DNA of 64,000 nucleotides from Candidatus Brocadia sp. GTDB taxonomy: Bacteria > Planctomycetota > Brocadiia > Brocadiales > Brocadiaceae. The notes below the pieces were generated by a model. It was not told the origin of the DNA. It was given only the letters and a program-made list of their open reading frames with translations, and did no database searches. The stretch is taken from contig SOEU01000011.1 in the NCBI GenBank assembly GCA_021646415.1, positions 1 to 64,000 of the forward strand, in the 5' to 3' direction. The translations under genes were made by a program, and so were the position numbers. This document shows positions 1 through 9,188 of the stretch, piece after piece; position 1 is the stretch's first letter; each line of letters begins with the position of its first letter.

Positions 1-148
1 AAAAAGGTTTTGAGAAGATCCCAATCTTCATTCATCATGGCTTTGTTCTCCTATAAGTAGCGGGATAATTGTTATAAAAATACCATGATGAATAAAATTT
101 GTCAATAAAACAAGTTAGCGCTTATGGGGGCAAGCCCCCAGGCGAGAA
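1..148 (+). promoter_or_regulatory. CRISPR leader region
   Basis: This AT-rich, gene-free stretch lies immediately before the first perfect CRISPR repeat. The opposite end of the array carries a degenerate repeat, so this side is the leader where transcription starts and new spacers enter. It contains a perfect 11-bp inverted repeat (30-40 ATTCATCATGG, 83-93 CCATGATGAAT). A GC-rich hairpin (125-131 TGGGGGC, 134-140 GCCCCCA) ends 8 bases before repeat 1. The leader assignment rests on array polarity; the role of the palindromes is unknown. Confidence 0.7.
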
Positions 149-959
149 CTTTCATTGAACCTATAAGGAATTGAAACACCCTTGCATTACTAAAGCGGAA
201 TTTTGGCGATGGGCTTTCATTGAACCTATAAGGAATTGAAACAACCCCCTTTCATTAAAAAAAATAACGGTTATCACCTTTCATTGAACCTATAAGGAAT
301 TGAAACCTCAATACAAACCTGAAACACATCAACGAGGTTTCTCTTTCATTGAACCTATAAGGAATTGAAACGAGCCGTTAATCCGGGCTGAAAGGAGTGG
401 AAAATGCTTTCATTGAACCTATAAGGAATTGAAACGAAAAATGAGGTAATAGATGCAATACGTGATGAGGCCTTTCATTGAACCTATAAGGAATTGAAAC
501 TTGCGGAGGTTAAGGTAACGCTCTGTTCGTTTTCCCTTTCATTGAACCTATAAGGAATTGAAACGTTGGTGTTGGAGGCGTTGGTGGGATTACCGTATGC
601 TTTCATTGAACCTATAAGGAATTGAAACCTTGGTTGAGCAATTAATCTATTTCCCCTCGACTACCCTTTCATTGAACCTATAAGGAATTGAAACGTTTAC
701 CTTAATGGTGAGTTCCGGCACAGACCAACTTTCATTGAACCTATAAGGAATTGAAACAGATCATCGCTGCAAAATTGTCTCAATGGTAACATCTTTCATT
801 GAACCTATAAGGAATTGAAACGCGATTCAGCCGGCAAGGTTTGTAATCCGAAATAATCTTTCATTGAACCTATAAGGAATTGAAACGGGTTTGGTGGTCG
901 TCAGTCAAGTAGGGTGGGCATCCCTACCTTTTGGCAAGGCGATGCCAAGGGAATTTTCA

Positions 960-987
960 TTGTTTATCGTGATATATCTGCTATAAT
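960..987 (+). promoter_or_regulatory. Sigma-70-type promoter of the intra-array gene
   Basis: TTGTTT at 960-965 and a perfect TATAAT at 982-987 are separated by 16 bases. A start about 7 bases downstream of the -10 box would fall at the ATG at 995, predicting a leaderless mRNA. This fits the lack of a Shine-Dalgarno sequence before that ATG. Inferred from sequence only. Confidence 0.55.
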
Positions 988-994
988 TGTCGCT

Positions 995-1237
995 ATGACT
1001 ACCATGATCACCGAGGTATATGAGGCATTCAAGGAGGCCGGCGTCTCGGAAGAGAAGGCAAAGGCAGCGGCCAGCGCCATTGCCGACTTTGAAAAACATT
1101 TTACCCATATCGAATCTGATTTAACAGACCTGAAAGCAGAAGTGAAGGTCCTAAAAATTGAAATAAATCTCGTCAAATGGATGCTGGGCTTTGTCATTGC
1201 CGGTATCATCTCCATAATCATCAAGCTATTCATCTAA
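995..1237 (+). CDS. Small coiled-coil protein with C-terminal membrane anchor (DUF1640-like)
   Basis: The 80-residue product starts MTTMITEVYEAFKEAG. It has a charged, heptad-like helical region with the segment DLKAEVKVLKIEINLVKW, and ends in one hydrophobic helix (about residues 60-80, LGFVIAGIISIIIKLFI). This layout resembles the short DUF1640/CCDC90-like proteins often found as orphan or multicopy genes in bacteria; the family call is tentative. An upstream in-frame ATG at 914 would add 27 residues encoded by repeat DNA. The ATG at 995 is preferred because it lies just after a TATAAT box. The gene sits inside the CRISPR array between repeats 12 and 13, flanked by 17-bp direct repeats. Its function is unknown. 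Confidence 0.65.
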   Translation: MTTMITEVYEAFKEAGVSEEKAKAAASAIADFEKHFTHIESDLTDLKAEVKVLKIEINLVKWMLGFVIAGIISIIIKLFI

Positions 1238-1294
1238 TCAAGTAGGGTGGGCATTGCCCACCATGCCCCAAAAATCTCCAGAACGGCACCCAAG

Positions 1295-1327
1295 AACCCT
1301 GTCAGGGTTTCAAACCCTGACAGGGTT
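1295..1327. repeat. Palindromic dispersed repeat (AACCCTGTCAGGGTT type)
   Basis: Two copies of the self-complementary unit AACCCTGWCAGGGTT face each other here. The same unit recurs at 34222-34256 as a double copy and at 10382-10396 as a single copy. It is part of repeat family B and has landed in the distal portion of the CRISPR array. Confidence 0.8.
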
Positions 1328-1490
1328 AATTTGTTCCCCCCCAGAGGAAACCCACCCCTACACCCCTCCCAGGAGGGGACTAATTGAAAACTTTCATTGA
1401 ACCTATAAGGAATTGAAACTAGATACCTCCTAAAAACCAAAAAGTTACGTTTTGCTTTCATTGAACCTATAAGGAATTGAAACACCCCTG

Positions 1491-1518
1491 GTAGGGACAC
1501 GGAGCACCGTGTCCCTAC
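1491..1518. repeat. Perfect palindrome occupying CRISPR spacer 14
   Basis: GTAGGGACACGG (1491-1502), a 4-base loop, and CCGTGTCCCTAC (1507-1518) form a perfect 12-bp hairpin. It fills most of the 41-nt spacer between repeats 14 and 15. This looks like a genome-dispersed palindrome rather than phage-derived spacer DNA. Confidence 0.8.
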
Positions 1519-1629
1519 AATTGTCTTTCATTGAACCTATCCGCGGATTGAAGCGTAAAAATTTTAAAGATCACGCTTTAGTCATTCTACCACATAAAAC
1601 AGGGGGGGAATTTGAATCGTTACCTATAA

Positions 1630-3084
1630 TTAAACATTCAGCGAAGGTATTAATTTCTTATCAATAAGATTATTGTTCCGTTTTAGAAGAGGGCGCACAA
1701 CCTGACTTATAAATTCTTCCGCCTGTTGCGGTGCCCTACCAATTAATTTGGCCGGGTCAGCAATTTCCTTCAATCTTGATTTAATCTTAAAAAAGGAAGG
1801 GTCTTGTGTGATTCGCTCTAAAAGGTCATTTTTGTTTCCCTCTTCTTTTATCTTGCGGGTGGCGTCCATTGCGTGTCTGCGAATCTTTTCATGCAGCTCC
1901 TGGCGGTCTCCACCTGCATTTACGGCTTCCATGAGGATGTTTTCCGTTACCAGAAAAGGTAATTCATCTGCAAGATGGAGGCTGATAACAGAGGGATAGA
2001 CGCTAAATCCGGATGCAACGTTCAAAACAATATTCAATATGCCATCAATGGCAAGAAATGCCTCGGGAACAGAAATTCTTTTGTTGGCAGAATCATCCAG
2101 CGTCCTTTCAAACCACTGGGAGGCAGCAGTAAATGCCGGATTTAAACAGTTACAGAGCACGTAACGTGCAAGGGCTGCAATCCGTTCACAACGCATAGGG
2201 TTCCTCTTATAAGCCATGGCCGATGAGCCGATCTGCTCTTCCTCAAAGGGCTCTTCTACCTCTTTCAGATGTTGAAGTAATCTCATATCGTTGGAAAACT
2301 TTTGGGAAGATTGTGCAATACCTGCCAGGCCAAAAGCTATCTGGCTGTCAATTTTCCGACTGTATGTTTGTCCTGTTACAGGATAATACCCATCAAATCC
2401 CATTTTCTTTGTGACGAGTTCGTCCAGTCTTTTAACCTTTTCTGTATCATTGTGAAAGAGTGACATAAAGCTGGCCTGTGTACCTGTGGTACCCTTTACA
2501 CCGTGGAACCGTAAACCCCTGATCTTCGTCTCAATTTCCTCAATATCGAAAATATAATCCTGTATCCATAAACAAATACGTTTTCCTAACGTTGTTGGTT
2601 GGGCCGGCTGGAAATGAGTAAAACTTAAGGTTGCAAGCCCTTTGTATTTCATTGCCTGATTTGAAAGGATGCTTACGATATTTACCAGCTTCGCAAGGAC
2701 AATAAGTAATCCTTCCTTCATCTGGATAAGGTCGGTATTGTCCTGTACGTAAGCACTGGTCGCACCGAGATGGATGATTGGCCTTGCCTTTGGACACTGT
2801 TCACCGTAGGCGTGGATATGCGACATAACGTCGTGTCTGAGTTTCCTCTCATACTCTCTTGCTACATCAAAGTTGATCGTGTCCTGAAAGCGTCGCATTT
2901 CATCGATCTGGTCGCTGGTAATAGCCCCTAGTCCGAGTTCTTGCTGTGCCTCAGCAAGCGCAATCCAGAGTTTCCGCCAGGTGCTAAATTTATGTTGATC
3001 AGAAAAGATGTAGCACATCTCTTTACTGGCGTATCGTTCAGAAAGTGGAGATTGATATTTGTTGTATTGGTTTTTTGGTATCAT
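1630..3084 (-). CDS. purB: Adenylosuccinate lyase, animal-like type
   Basis: The enzyme removes fumarate from SAICAR and from adenylosuccinate in purine synthesis. The 484-residue protein carries the fumarase/aspartase superfamily signature as GSSAMAYKRNPMR and the catalytic-region histidine in HLGATSAYVQDNTDL. Its C-terminal half (ASQWFERTLDDSANKR, then ELPFLVTENILMEAV) closely resembles vertebrate ADSL as I recall it, and the length is that of the eukaryotic form rather than the shorter Bacillus-type PurB. It stands alone, with the groEL terminator upstream and the CRISPR array downstream. The start gives MIPKNQYNKYQSPLSERYAS, which fits the family N-terminus. Confidence 0.95.
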   Translation of the reverse strand: MIPKNQYNKYQSPLSERYASKEMCYIFSDQHKFSTWRKLWIALAEAQQELGLGAITSDQIDEMRRFQDTINFDVAREYERKLRHDVMSHIHAYGEQCPKARPIIHLGATSAYVQDNTDLIQMKEGLLIVLAKLVNIVSILSNQAMKYKGLATLSFTHFQPAQPTTLGKRICLWIQDYIFDIEEIETKIRGLRFHGVKGTTGTQASFMSLFHNDTEKVKRLDELVTKKMGFDGYYPVTGQTYSRKIDSQIAFGLAGIAQSSQKFSNDMRLLQHLKEVEEPFEEEQIGSSAMAYKRNPMRCERIAALARYVLCNCLNPAFTAASQWFERTLDDSANKRISVPEAFLAIDGILNIVLNVASGFSVYPSVISLHLADELPFLVTENILMEAVNAGGDRQELHEKIRRHAMDATRKIKEEGNKNDLLERITQDPSFFKIKSRLKEIADPAKLIGRAPQQAEEFISQVVRPLLKRNNNLIDKKLIPSLNV

Positions 3085-3162
3085 TTTTATTGTTTTGCAC
3101 CCCGGAGTCCTGGTGGCAAACAGGTATTCTAATCATAAAAGGATAAAAATCAAACTGAAATA

Positions 3163-3198
3163 AAAAAGGCGTTGTACTTGAACAGTCAACGCCTTTTT
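3163..3198 (-). terminator. Intrinsic terminator downstream of groEL
   Basis: AAAAAGGCGTTG (3163-3174) and CAACGCCTTTTT (3187-3198) form a perfect 12-bp stem with a 12-base loop. Read on the minus strand it ends in a T-rich run. It lies between the groEL stop and purB and should end the groESL transcript; the A/T flanks could make it act in both directions. Confidence 0.85.
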
Positions 3199-3292
3199 AT
3201 TTAGAAATTTCTGCTTTCAAACACAGATTATGAGAATTTTACAAATACAACATTAATGTTCGTTTCATTTGAAGGAATCCATGTCCTGGTCG

Positions 3293-5217
<1,925 letters not shown>

Positions 5218-5246
5218 AACTCAAATCACTCCTTTCTTTAACAGAA

Positions 5247-5651
5247 CTATTTCCAATAGTATTTCGCAATAACTTGCTCCACGGAATCCCGTAATATATT
5301 AATGTTAATCGGTTTTGGTATCAGGGTATACACATCCTCACTTATAAGATCAATTTGAAGTTCCTTTGTTATTTCTCCTGACATAAAGATGCAAGGAATG
5401 GTAAGACTGATTTCCTTTTTTATAATCTTAAATGTTTCAAGACCACTATAATCAGGAAGGTGTACATCCAGAATTAACAGATGTACCTCTTCTGTTCTGG
5501 CTATCTTAACAGCCTCTCGTCCACAACTCGCAAGATATGTTGTGTAACCCTTGGGTTTAAATACGTCTTTTATACTGTCACGGCAGGATTCATCGTCATC
5601 AGTTATAAGAAGCGAATAGTGCCCTGCGCGCGGATCTAATAATGCCATCAT
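5247..5651 (-). CDS. Single-domain response regulator (receiver only)
   Basis: This 134-residue protein is a stand-alone CheY-like receiver. It shows the acidic pair in ITDDDESCRDSI, the phospho-acceptor Asp in LLILDVHLPDYSG, the Ser of the FMSGE switch and the conserved Lys in LIPKPINI. No output domain follows. It lies directly upstream of groES-groEL with 29 bases between, so the three genes may be co-transcribed, but no sensor kinase is nearby. Its partner and output are unknown. A second Met follows the first, at 5648. Confidence 0.9.
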   Translation of the reverse strand: MMALLDPRAGHYSLLITDDDESCRDSIKDVFKPKGYTTYLASCGREAVKIARTEEVHLLILDVHLPDYSGLETFKIIKKEISLTIPCIFMSGEITKELQIDLISEDVYTLIPKPININILRDSVEQVIAKYYWK

Positions 5652-6198
5652 ATTGAATCCTCATCTACTTTTGTGAAATATTTAGCAAATAATATACCAA
5701 TAAAATCATCACAAATTCCCCAAAGATATCTATCTGGTTGCCATTCAGGGAATCAGATAATTGAGGGTAGTACAAAAACAGCTCTATTGCTTCATAAAGC
5801 AACCACTTAAGGCTTCATTTAAAATTTAGGTTTGAATTTATTTTACAAATTTTTATTTTACTAATCAACACGATTTTGTCGTTGTCATTTTGACACTTTT
5901 AGGGCAAATAAATTTTTATTGCTGTCACTCCGGCAGACATATCTGCTCTAGATATTTCCCATCTCATCCTTGATTAATACGTCGTTTATTACTATAATCT
6001 TGCAGTTTAAATACGTTATCTGCGATTTGTCTTTACTTATGAGCCATGTTTGGACGTACAACACGATGCATGATAATGGCTGAATGTTTATATGGCTAGA
6101 TAGTTTTTAACCATTTAACCATTCATCTCATCAGCCAAACTTGCATCTTGTTTTTAATTGGTCTGAGGCTTCGCCTCGTTAGTAATTAGTACCAGGTC
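5652..6198. other. Intergenic region without recognised gene
   Basis: These 547 AT-rich bases separate the divergently transcribed response-regulator gene and the UbiA-family gene, so promoters for both should lie here. I see only an imperfect inverted repeat near 5731-5759 (TATCTG and CAGATA outer arms). No tRNA or convincing ORF is visible. Confidence 0.5.
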
Positions 6199-6210
6199 TT
6201 GATAGTGCAT

Positions 6211-7104
6211 ATGAATGAAACACAAAACGTCAAAATGGGTTTTTCTGACCTGCTGAAAAAAATTACTTCGATACTCGATTTAATCAAATTCAGTCATACG
6301 ATATTTTCGTTTCCCTTTGCAGTGATGAGTGCATTCCTTGCGGCAGGAGGCATGCCAGGTATAAAACAATTATTATTAATCATTGCAGCACTGGTAGCAG
6401 CACGTAGTGCAGCCATGTCTTTTAATCGGTTGGTTGATGCATCTTACGACGCCTACAACCCACGCACAGCTTATCGTGTCGAACTGCAAAAGAAAATCGG
6501 CAGAAGCTCTGTGTGGATATTTACCATTCTCTGCGTCATACTCTTTATTGCCTGTGCATGGTTACTTAACCGGTTGGCATTCTTTATGGCCCCCTTAGCC
6601 ATCCTTGTCATCTTTGGTTATTCATACACAAAACGGTTTACCCATTTATCTCATTTTGTCCTGGGTCTTGCATTAGGATTGTCACCTATCGGTGCATGGG
6701 TGGGGATTCAGGGGACACTGGCACCGACACCTTTCCTGCTGGCCTTTGCAGTAGTATTGTGGACAGCAGGGTTCGATATTATCTATGCATGTCAGGACCT
6801 GGAACACGACGTAAAGACAGGATTATATTCCATTCCTAAGAAATTAGGCATCAGGGGGGCATTAATACTTTCCGGGGTATTGCATCTTTTTATGGTATTA
6901 GTGCTGCTCGCGTTATCCCGATATGCCGATTTGGGTATGATTTATCTGTTTGGGGTATGTATCATTGCCGCTTTGCTGTTGTATGAACATGCCCTCGTAA
7001 GGCCCAAAGACCTATCAAAAATTAACACGGCCTTTTTTACCGTGAATGGAATTATCAGCGTTGGACTCATGGGTATAACATTAATAGACATCTTTGTGAG
7101 GTGA
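6211..7104 (+). CDS. UbiA-family prenyltransferase, probably menaquinone-type (MqnP-like)
   Basis: This is an integral membrane enzyme that joins an isoprenyl chain to an aromatic acceptor. It has the first Asp-rich motif as NRLVDASYDAYNPRTA and the second as YACQDLEHDVKTGLYSIP, with about eight hydrophobic segments between and around them. Both motifs match the 4-hydroxybenzoate/MqnP branch of the UbiA family. In bacteria lacking ubiquinone this branch usually serves the futalosine menaquinone route, so the MqnP role is an inference; no other mqn gene is adjacent. The ATG at 6211 is preferred, but a TTG at 6199 would add four residues. A terminator follows the gene. Confidence 0.85.
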   Translation: MNETQNVKMGFSDLLKKITSILDLIKFSHTIFSFPFAVMSAFLAAGGMPGIKQLLLIIAALVAARSAAMSFNRLVDASYDAYNPRTAYRVELQKKIGRSSVWIFTILCVILFIACAWLLNRLAFFMAPLAILVIFGYSYTKRFTHLSHFVLGLALGLSPIGAWVGIQGTLAPTPFLLAFAVVLWTAGFDIIYACQDLEHDVKTGLYSIPKKLGIRGALILSGVLHLFMVLVLLALSRYADLGMIYLFGVCIIAALLLYEHALVRPKDLSKINTAFFTVNGIISVGLMGITLIDIFVR

Positions 7105-7154
7105 GTTTGGATTTAGAGAAAGGGGGGTGTAAAACGATATGAGGGAGTTTAAAC

Positions 7155-7196
7155 AATAGTCTGGTATGTCAGAAATGGCATATCGGACTATTTTTG
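7155..7196 (+). terminator. Intrinsic terminator after the UbiA-family gene
   Basis: AATAGTC at 7155-7161 and GACTATT at 7186-7192 form the base of an imperfect stem that continues through TATG/CATA pairs. It is followed by a run of T residues, 50 bases past the stop codon. Confidence 0.65.
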
Positions 7197-7250
7197 TTTA
7201 TAGTCATTGGGATTCGGAAGCCCTTTTATTATTGCCCTTGCTTCTCATAT

Positions 7251-7278
7251 CATACAATGTGCCATGACACATTGTATG
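7251..7278. other. Perfect 11-bp inverted repeat
   Basis: CATACAATGTG (7251-7261) and CACATTGTATG (7268-7278) are perfect complements with a 6-base loop. The element lies between the UbiA terminator and the structured leader at 7350-7457. It could be an operator or an RNA hairpin; nothing decides between them. Confidence 0.6.
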
Positions 7279-7349
7279 CGCTTCTTTTGAATAAATGGGT
7301 TGCTATTTATACCTGTCATGTTATAGTCATAAATTCTTAATATTCAGTA

Positions 7350-7457
7350 TTTTAGGGTCTTTAAACCGTTTTTCCTGCAAACGCAGGAAAATAGAAAGGC
7401 AGCCTTACTGCCGAAGATGTTTTTTCAAAGATCATCTTTTGCAGTAAGGCGGTTTTT
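7350..7457 (+). ncRNA. Structured leader RNA with terminator-like hairpin (riboswitch candidate)
   Basis: Three nested structures are visible. A 9-bp hairpin has arms 7370-7378 (TTTTCCTGC) and 7383-7391 (GCAGGAAAA). A GGCAG-CCTTA-CTGCC hairpin occupies 7398-7412. A longer competing stem pairs 7402-7419 with 7433-7450 and is followed by GGTTTTTT. The small second hairpin would have to open for the long terminator stem to form, the usual logic of a transcription-attenuating leader. The segment GGCAGCC...TGCCGAAG resembles the 3' part of cyclic-di-GMP-I (GEMM) riboswitches, but the core GGACGCAAAGCC is not present, so the class is unassigned. Confidence 0.4.
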
Positions 7458-8042
7458 TAGCGAGGTCATATCTGAAGACGAGCTGAGAAAGAAGGTCACG
7501 GAGACGCTGAGGAAGTCAAAGGCTCTGGAAGAGGTATGGCATCATCCGGTAACAGGAAGCGATCTCCAGGCGGAGCTTGAGCGAATGGCAGAGACAACCA
7601 GGAATCCCGATATGTTACGTGAACTATGGGTGGCACTGGGGAATGATCCGCAGTTGATAGCGGAGGTCTTGGCCAGGCAGACGTTGGTGGAAAGACTCAT
7701 ACACGACTGGTATGCCTTCGATGAGCGGTTTCACGGGAGATTGAAGAAGCAAGCGATGAGAAAGGTGGAATCGCTCGGCAGGATAGAGGACATGAAGGAG
7801 ATGAAAGGTGCATATCATGAGATGGAGTGGAGAAAAGGGAGGAATTTGCCTACCGTATGCCTGAAATTGCTGCAACAGCATCCCTAGCCCCTCTGCCAAA
7901 TACCTGGCTTGCAGCATCTGTTGCATATTCAACTCCATCTGCCAGAATTTATCACACGACGGTGTGGACGGGCACACAGATGATTGTGTGGGGTGGATAT
8001 GGTGGCAGTTATCTCAACACTGGCGGATGCTATTCACCATAA
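7417..8042 (+). pseudogene. Frameshifted, truncated kelch-type protein gene
   Basis: Two reading frames appear to belong to one former gene. The first (about 7450-7830) encodes a charged helical domain with ISEDELRKKVTETLRKS and TRNPDMLRELWVALGN. The second takes over after an A/G-rich run near 7831-7842 and encodes AYRMPEIAATASLAPLPNTW followed by a single kelch-like repeat, YHTTVWTGTQMIVWGGYGG, ending at a stop at 8042. Complete relatives would carry many such repeats in a secreted protein. The apparent ATG at 7417 lies inside the terminator-like stem, so the true start may be lost. A frameshift from sequencing is possible, but the early stop after one repeat favours decay. Confidence 0.6.
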
Positions 8043-8482
8043 TAGCTGATGCAGGTGGCGCAAAAGTATGCGACAAACATGGCTCACGAGAAGAAGCGCG
8101 GACATGCATCACAAACCGGCTCGATCAGATCTGCTCCCATTTCATGCCTCATTTGTAAAGGCACTACTGTCCGGAACAAAAATCAACAAAGAAAGGATTT
8201 CAGATTGCATAATAAAAGGGTTTGCTCATATCAGGGAAGTCGTCAAACAACGGTACATTGGCCCCGTTCGGAAGGACAAAAAGAGTGATTGGGAATTCGA
8301 TGAAAAAATACGGATTAATCTCCCGATAAAGTGTTAGAGGGTATCGGGACCGGCTGTATTATGAAATATGACAGGGCAAAACTAATGATAAAACTGTCCC
8401 TGTCTTTATCAGCAATACGTTCGTAACACAGAAAGTCAGTATTCGGGAGTAAGCATTACGGCAGTATTTCGACCGCAGTCAT
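8043..8482. other. Region downstream of the kelch remnant, no assignable gene
   Basis: A short open frame ending at 8337 encodes a basic, helical stretch (including INKERISDCIIKGFAHIREV) that I cannot assign to a family. It lacks a convincing ribosome-binding site. It may be another fragment of a decayed locus. The rest holds nothing recognised. Confidence 0.3.
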
Positions 8483-8899
8483 CTATGCTTCTACAATCGC
8501 CAGAAATTCTTCCGGTGTTAAAACCGGCAGGTTATCAACCTTGTAATCGCTTTTATTCCTGGTAATAAGGCAGTCAGCGTTTGCTAAAACCGCCGAATAA
8601 TACTGCACGGCATCTTCAAAGTCCCTGAAATTTGACGTCAGTGATAGATCAATCACGCGCTCATCAACCGCCGCTACGTGAAAGACGATCCTGACCTTTT
8701 CTAAAATCTTTACAGACTTCTCCCGCTTCAGTTCTTTCGAGAGCAGGTAGTAAAGAGTCGGGAAACTGAGGGCGCAGATATATCCCTTCAATTTCTTCTC
8801 TTCGATCATTTTAAATACCCCCGCAGCCGGAAAGTAAAACTGCTCGCGCTTAAGGAAAATATCGAGAAAGAAATTGATATCGCAGAGGGCGGATTTCAA
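8483..8899 (-). CDS. PIN-domain toxin (VapC-like ribonuclease)
   Basis: The 138-residue protein has the PIN-domain layout. An N-terminal Asp sits in MKSALCDINFFLDIFLKRE, a central acidic pair in NFRDFEDAVQYYSA, and a C-terminal Asp-rich segment in CLITRNKSDY. PIN toxins cut RNA using a metal-binding acidic cluster and are held inactive by the partner antitoxin. The start codon overlaps the end of the upstream antitoxin gene by 4 bases, the usual arrangement for co-translated toxin-antitoxin pairs. The RNA target cannot be predicted. It ends EEFLAIVEA, a common tail for this subgroup. Confidence 0.88.
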   Translation of the reverse strand: MKSALCDINFFLDIFLKREQFYFPAAGVFKMIEEKKLKGYICALSFPTLYYLLSKELKREKSVKILEKVRIVFHVAAVDERVIDLSLTSNFRDFEDAVQYYSAVLANADCLITRNKSDYKVDNLPVLTPEEFLAIVEA

Positions 8900-9144
8900 C
8901 GATATTTTTCCTCAAGATGTTTTCTGTATTCCTCACGGGGCTTTTTTGTGCCTGCCCAGGCTGAAAGGACGCCTGATATTTCCGATAATACCGGAGACTC
9001 CGTCGTTCCCTTCCTTTCCCGAAGCGTGAGTGTCCTGAAATAATCCTCCACAATGCGTGACAGGCTGACTCCTTTGGCCTGTGCCGCTTTCTTTGCTTGT
9101 TTGATCAATTTACCATCTAATCGCAGAGTTAGTTTTGTAGTCAT
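8896..9144 (-). CDS. Ribbon-helix-helix-like antitoxin (DUF6364-like)
   Basis: The 82-residue protein starts TTKLTLRLDGKLIKQAKKAAQAKGVSL, cited here by its key residues: an N-terminal beta-strand, then a basic helix, as in ribbon-helix-helix antitoxins. The C-terminal half (residues 45-82) is charged and would wrap the PIN toxin encoded by the next, overlapping gene. Such antitoxins bind their own promoter. An AGGAGG-type site lies before the ATG, and an inverted repeat sits just upstream at 9159-9188. The DUF6364 label is from overall likeness, not a search. Confidence 0.8.
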   Translation of the reverse strand: MTTKLTLRLDGKLIKQAKKAAQAKGVSLSRIVEDYFRTLTLRERKGTTESPVLSEISGVLSAWAGTKKPREEYRKHLEEKYR

Positions 9145-9158
9145 GATATACCTCCTGA

Positions 9159-9188
9159 TGACGTATATATATTATTTTATCATACGTC
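9159..9188 (-). promoter_or_regulatory. Operator-like palindrome of the toxin-antitoxin operon
   Basis: TGACGTAT (9159-9166) and ATACGTC (9182-9188) form an inverted repeat around a very AT-rich centre containing TATATATA-like sequence. It ends 15 bases upstream of the antitoxin start codon and would overlap the promoter. That is where an autoregulating antitoxin-toxin complex is expected to bind. Confidence 0.6.

Larger units (their letters stand above)
905..1254. repeat. 17-bp direct repeats around the gene inside the CRISPR array
   Basis: The same 17 bases, TCAAGTAGGGTGGGCAT, occur at 905-921 and 1238-1254. They bracket the small gene at 995-1237, the second copy starting directly after its stop codon. 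This looks like the footprint of an insertion or of recombination between short repeats. The two copies are followed by different sequence. No transposase is present. Confidence 0.75.
149..1554 (+). CRISPR. CRISPR array, 15 repeats, interrupted
   Basis: The 29-nt repeat begins CTTTCATTGAACC and ends GGAATTGAAAC. Starts are at 149, 214, 278, 343, 407, 472, 536, 600, 666, 729, 793, 858, 1391, 1455 and 1525. Spacers are mostly 35-37 nt. The last repeat (1525-1554) is degenerate in its 3' half and one base longer, which marks the distal end. The ATTGAAAC end is the usual 8-nt crRNA 5' tag of type I-B and type III systems read on this strand. Between repeats 12 and 13 there are 504 bases (887-1390) instead of one spacer, and spacer 14 is 41 nt and palindromic. 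No cas genes are in the window, so the subtype is unproven. Confidence 0.98.

Noticed and set aside
914-994. Longer start of the intra-array protein at 914
   Set aside because: The first 27 codons cover the direct repeat and the promoter, and the ATG at 995 follows TATAAT at the right distance.
5218-5246. CIRCE element before groES
   Set aside because: No inverted TTAGCACTC-type repeat is present in the short gap or upstream of the receiver gene as far as I can see.
8049-8337. Possible gene after the kelch remnant
   Set aside because: Overlapping frames give unrelated, basic products and none has a ribosome site; listed only as unassigned DNA.
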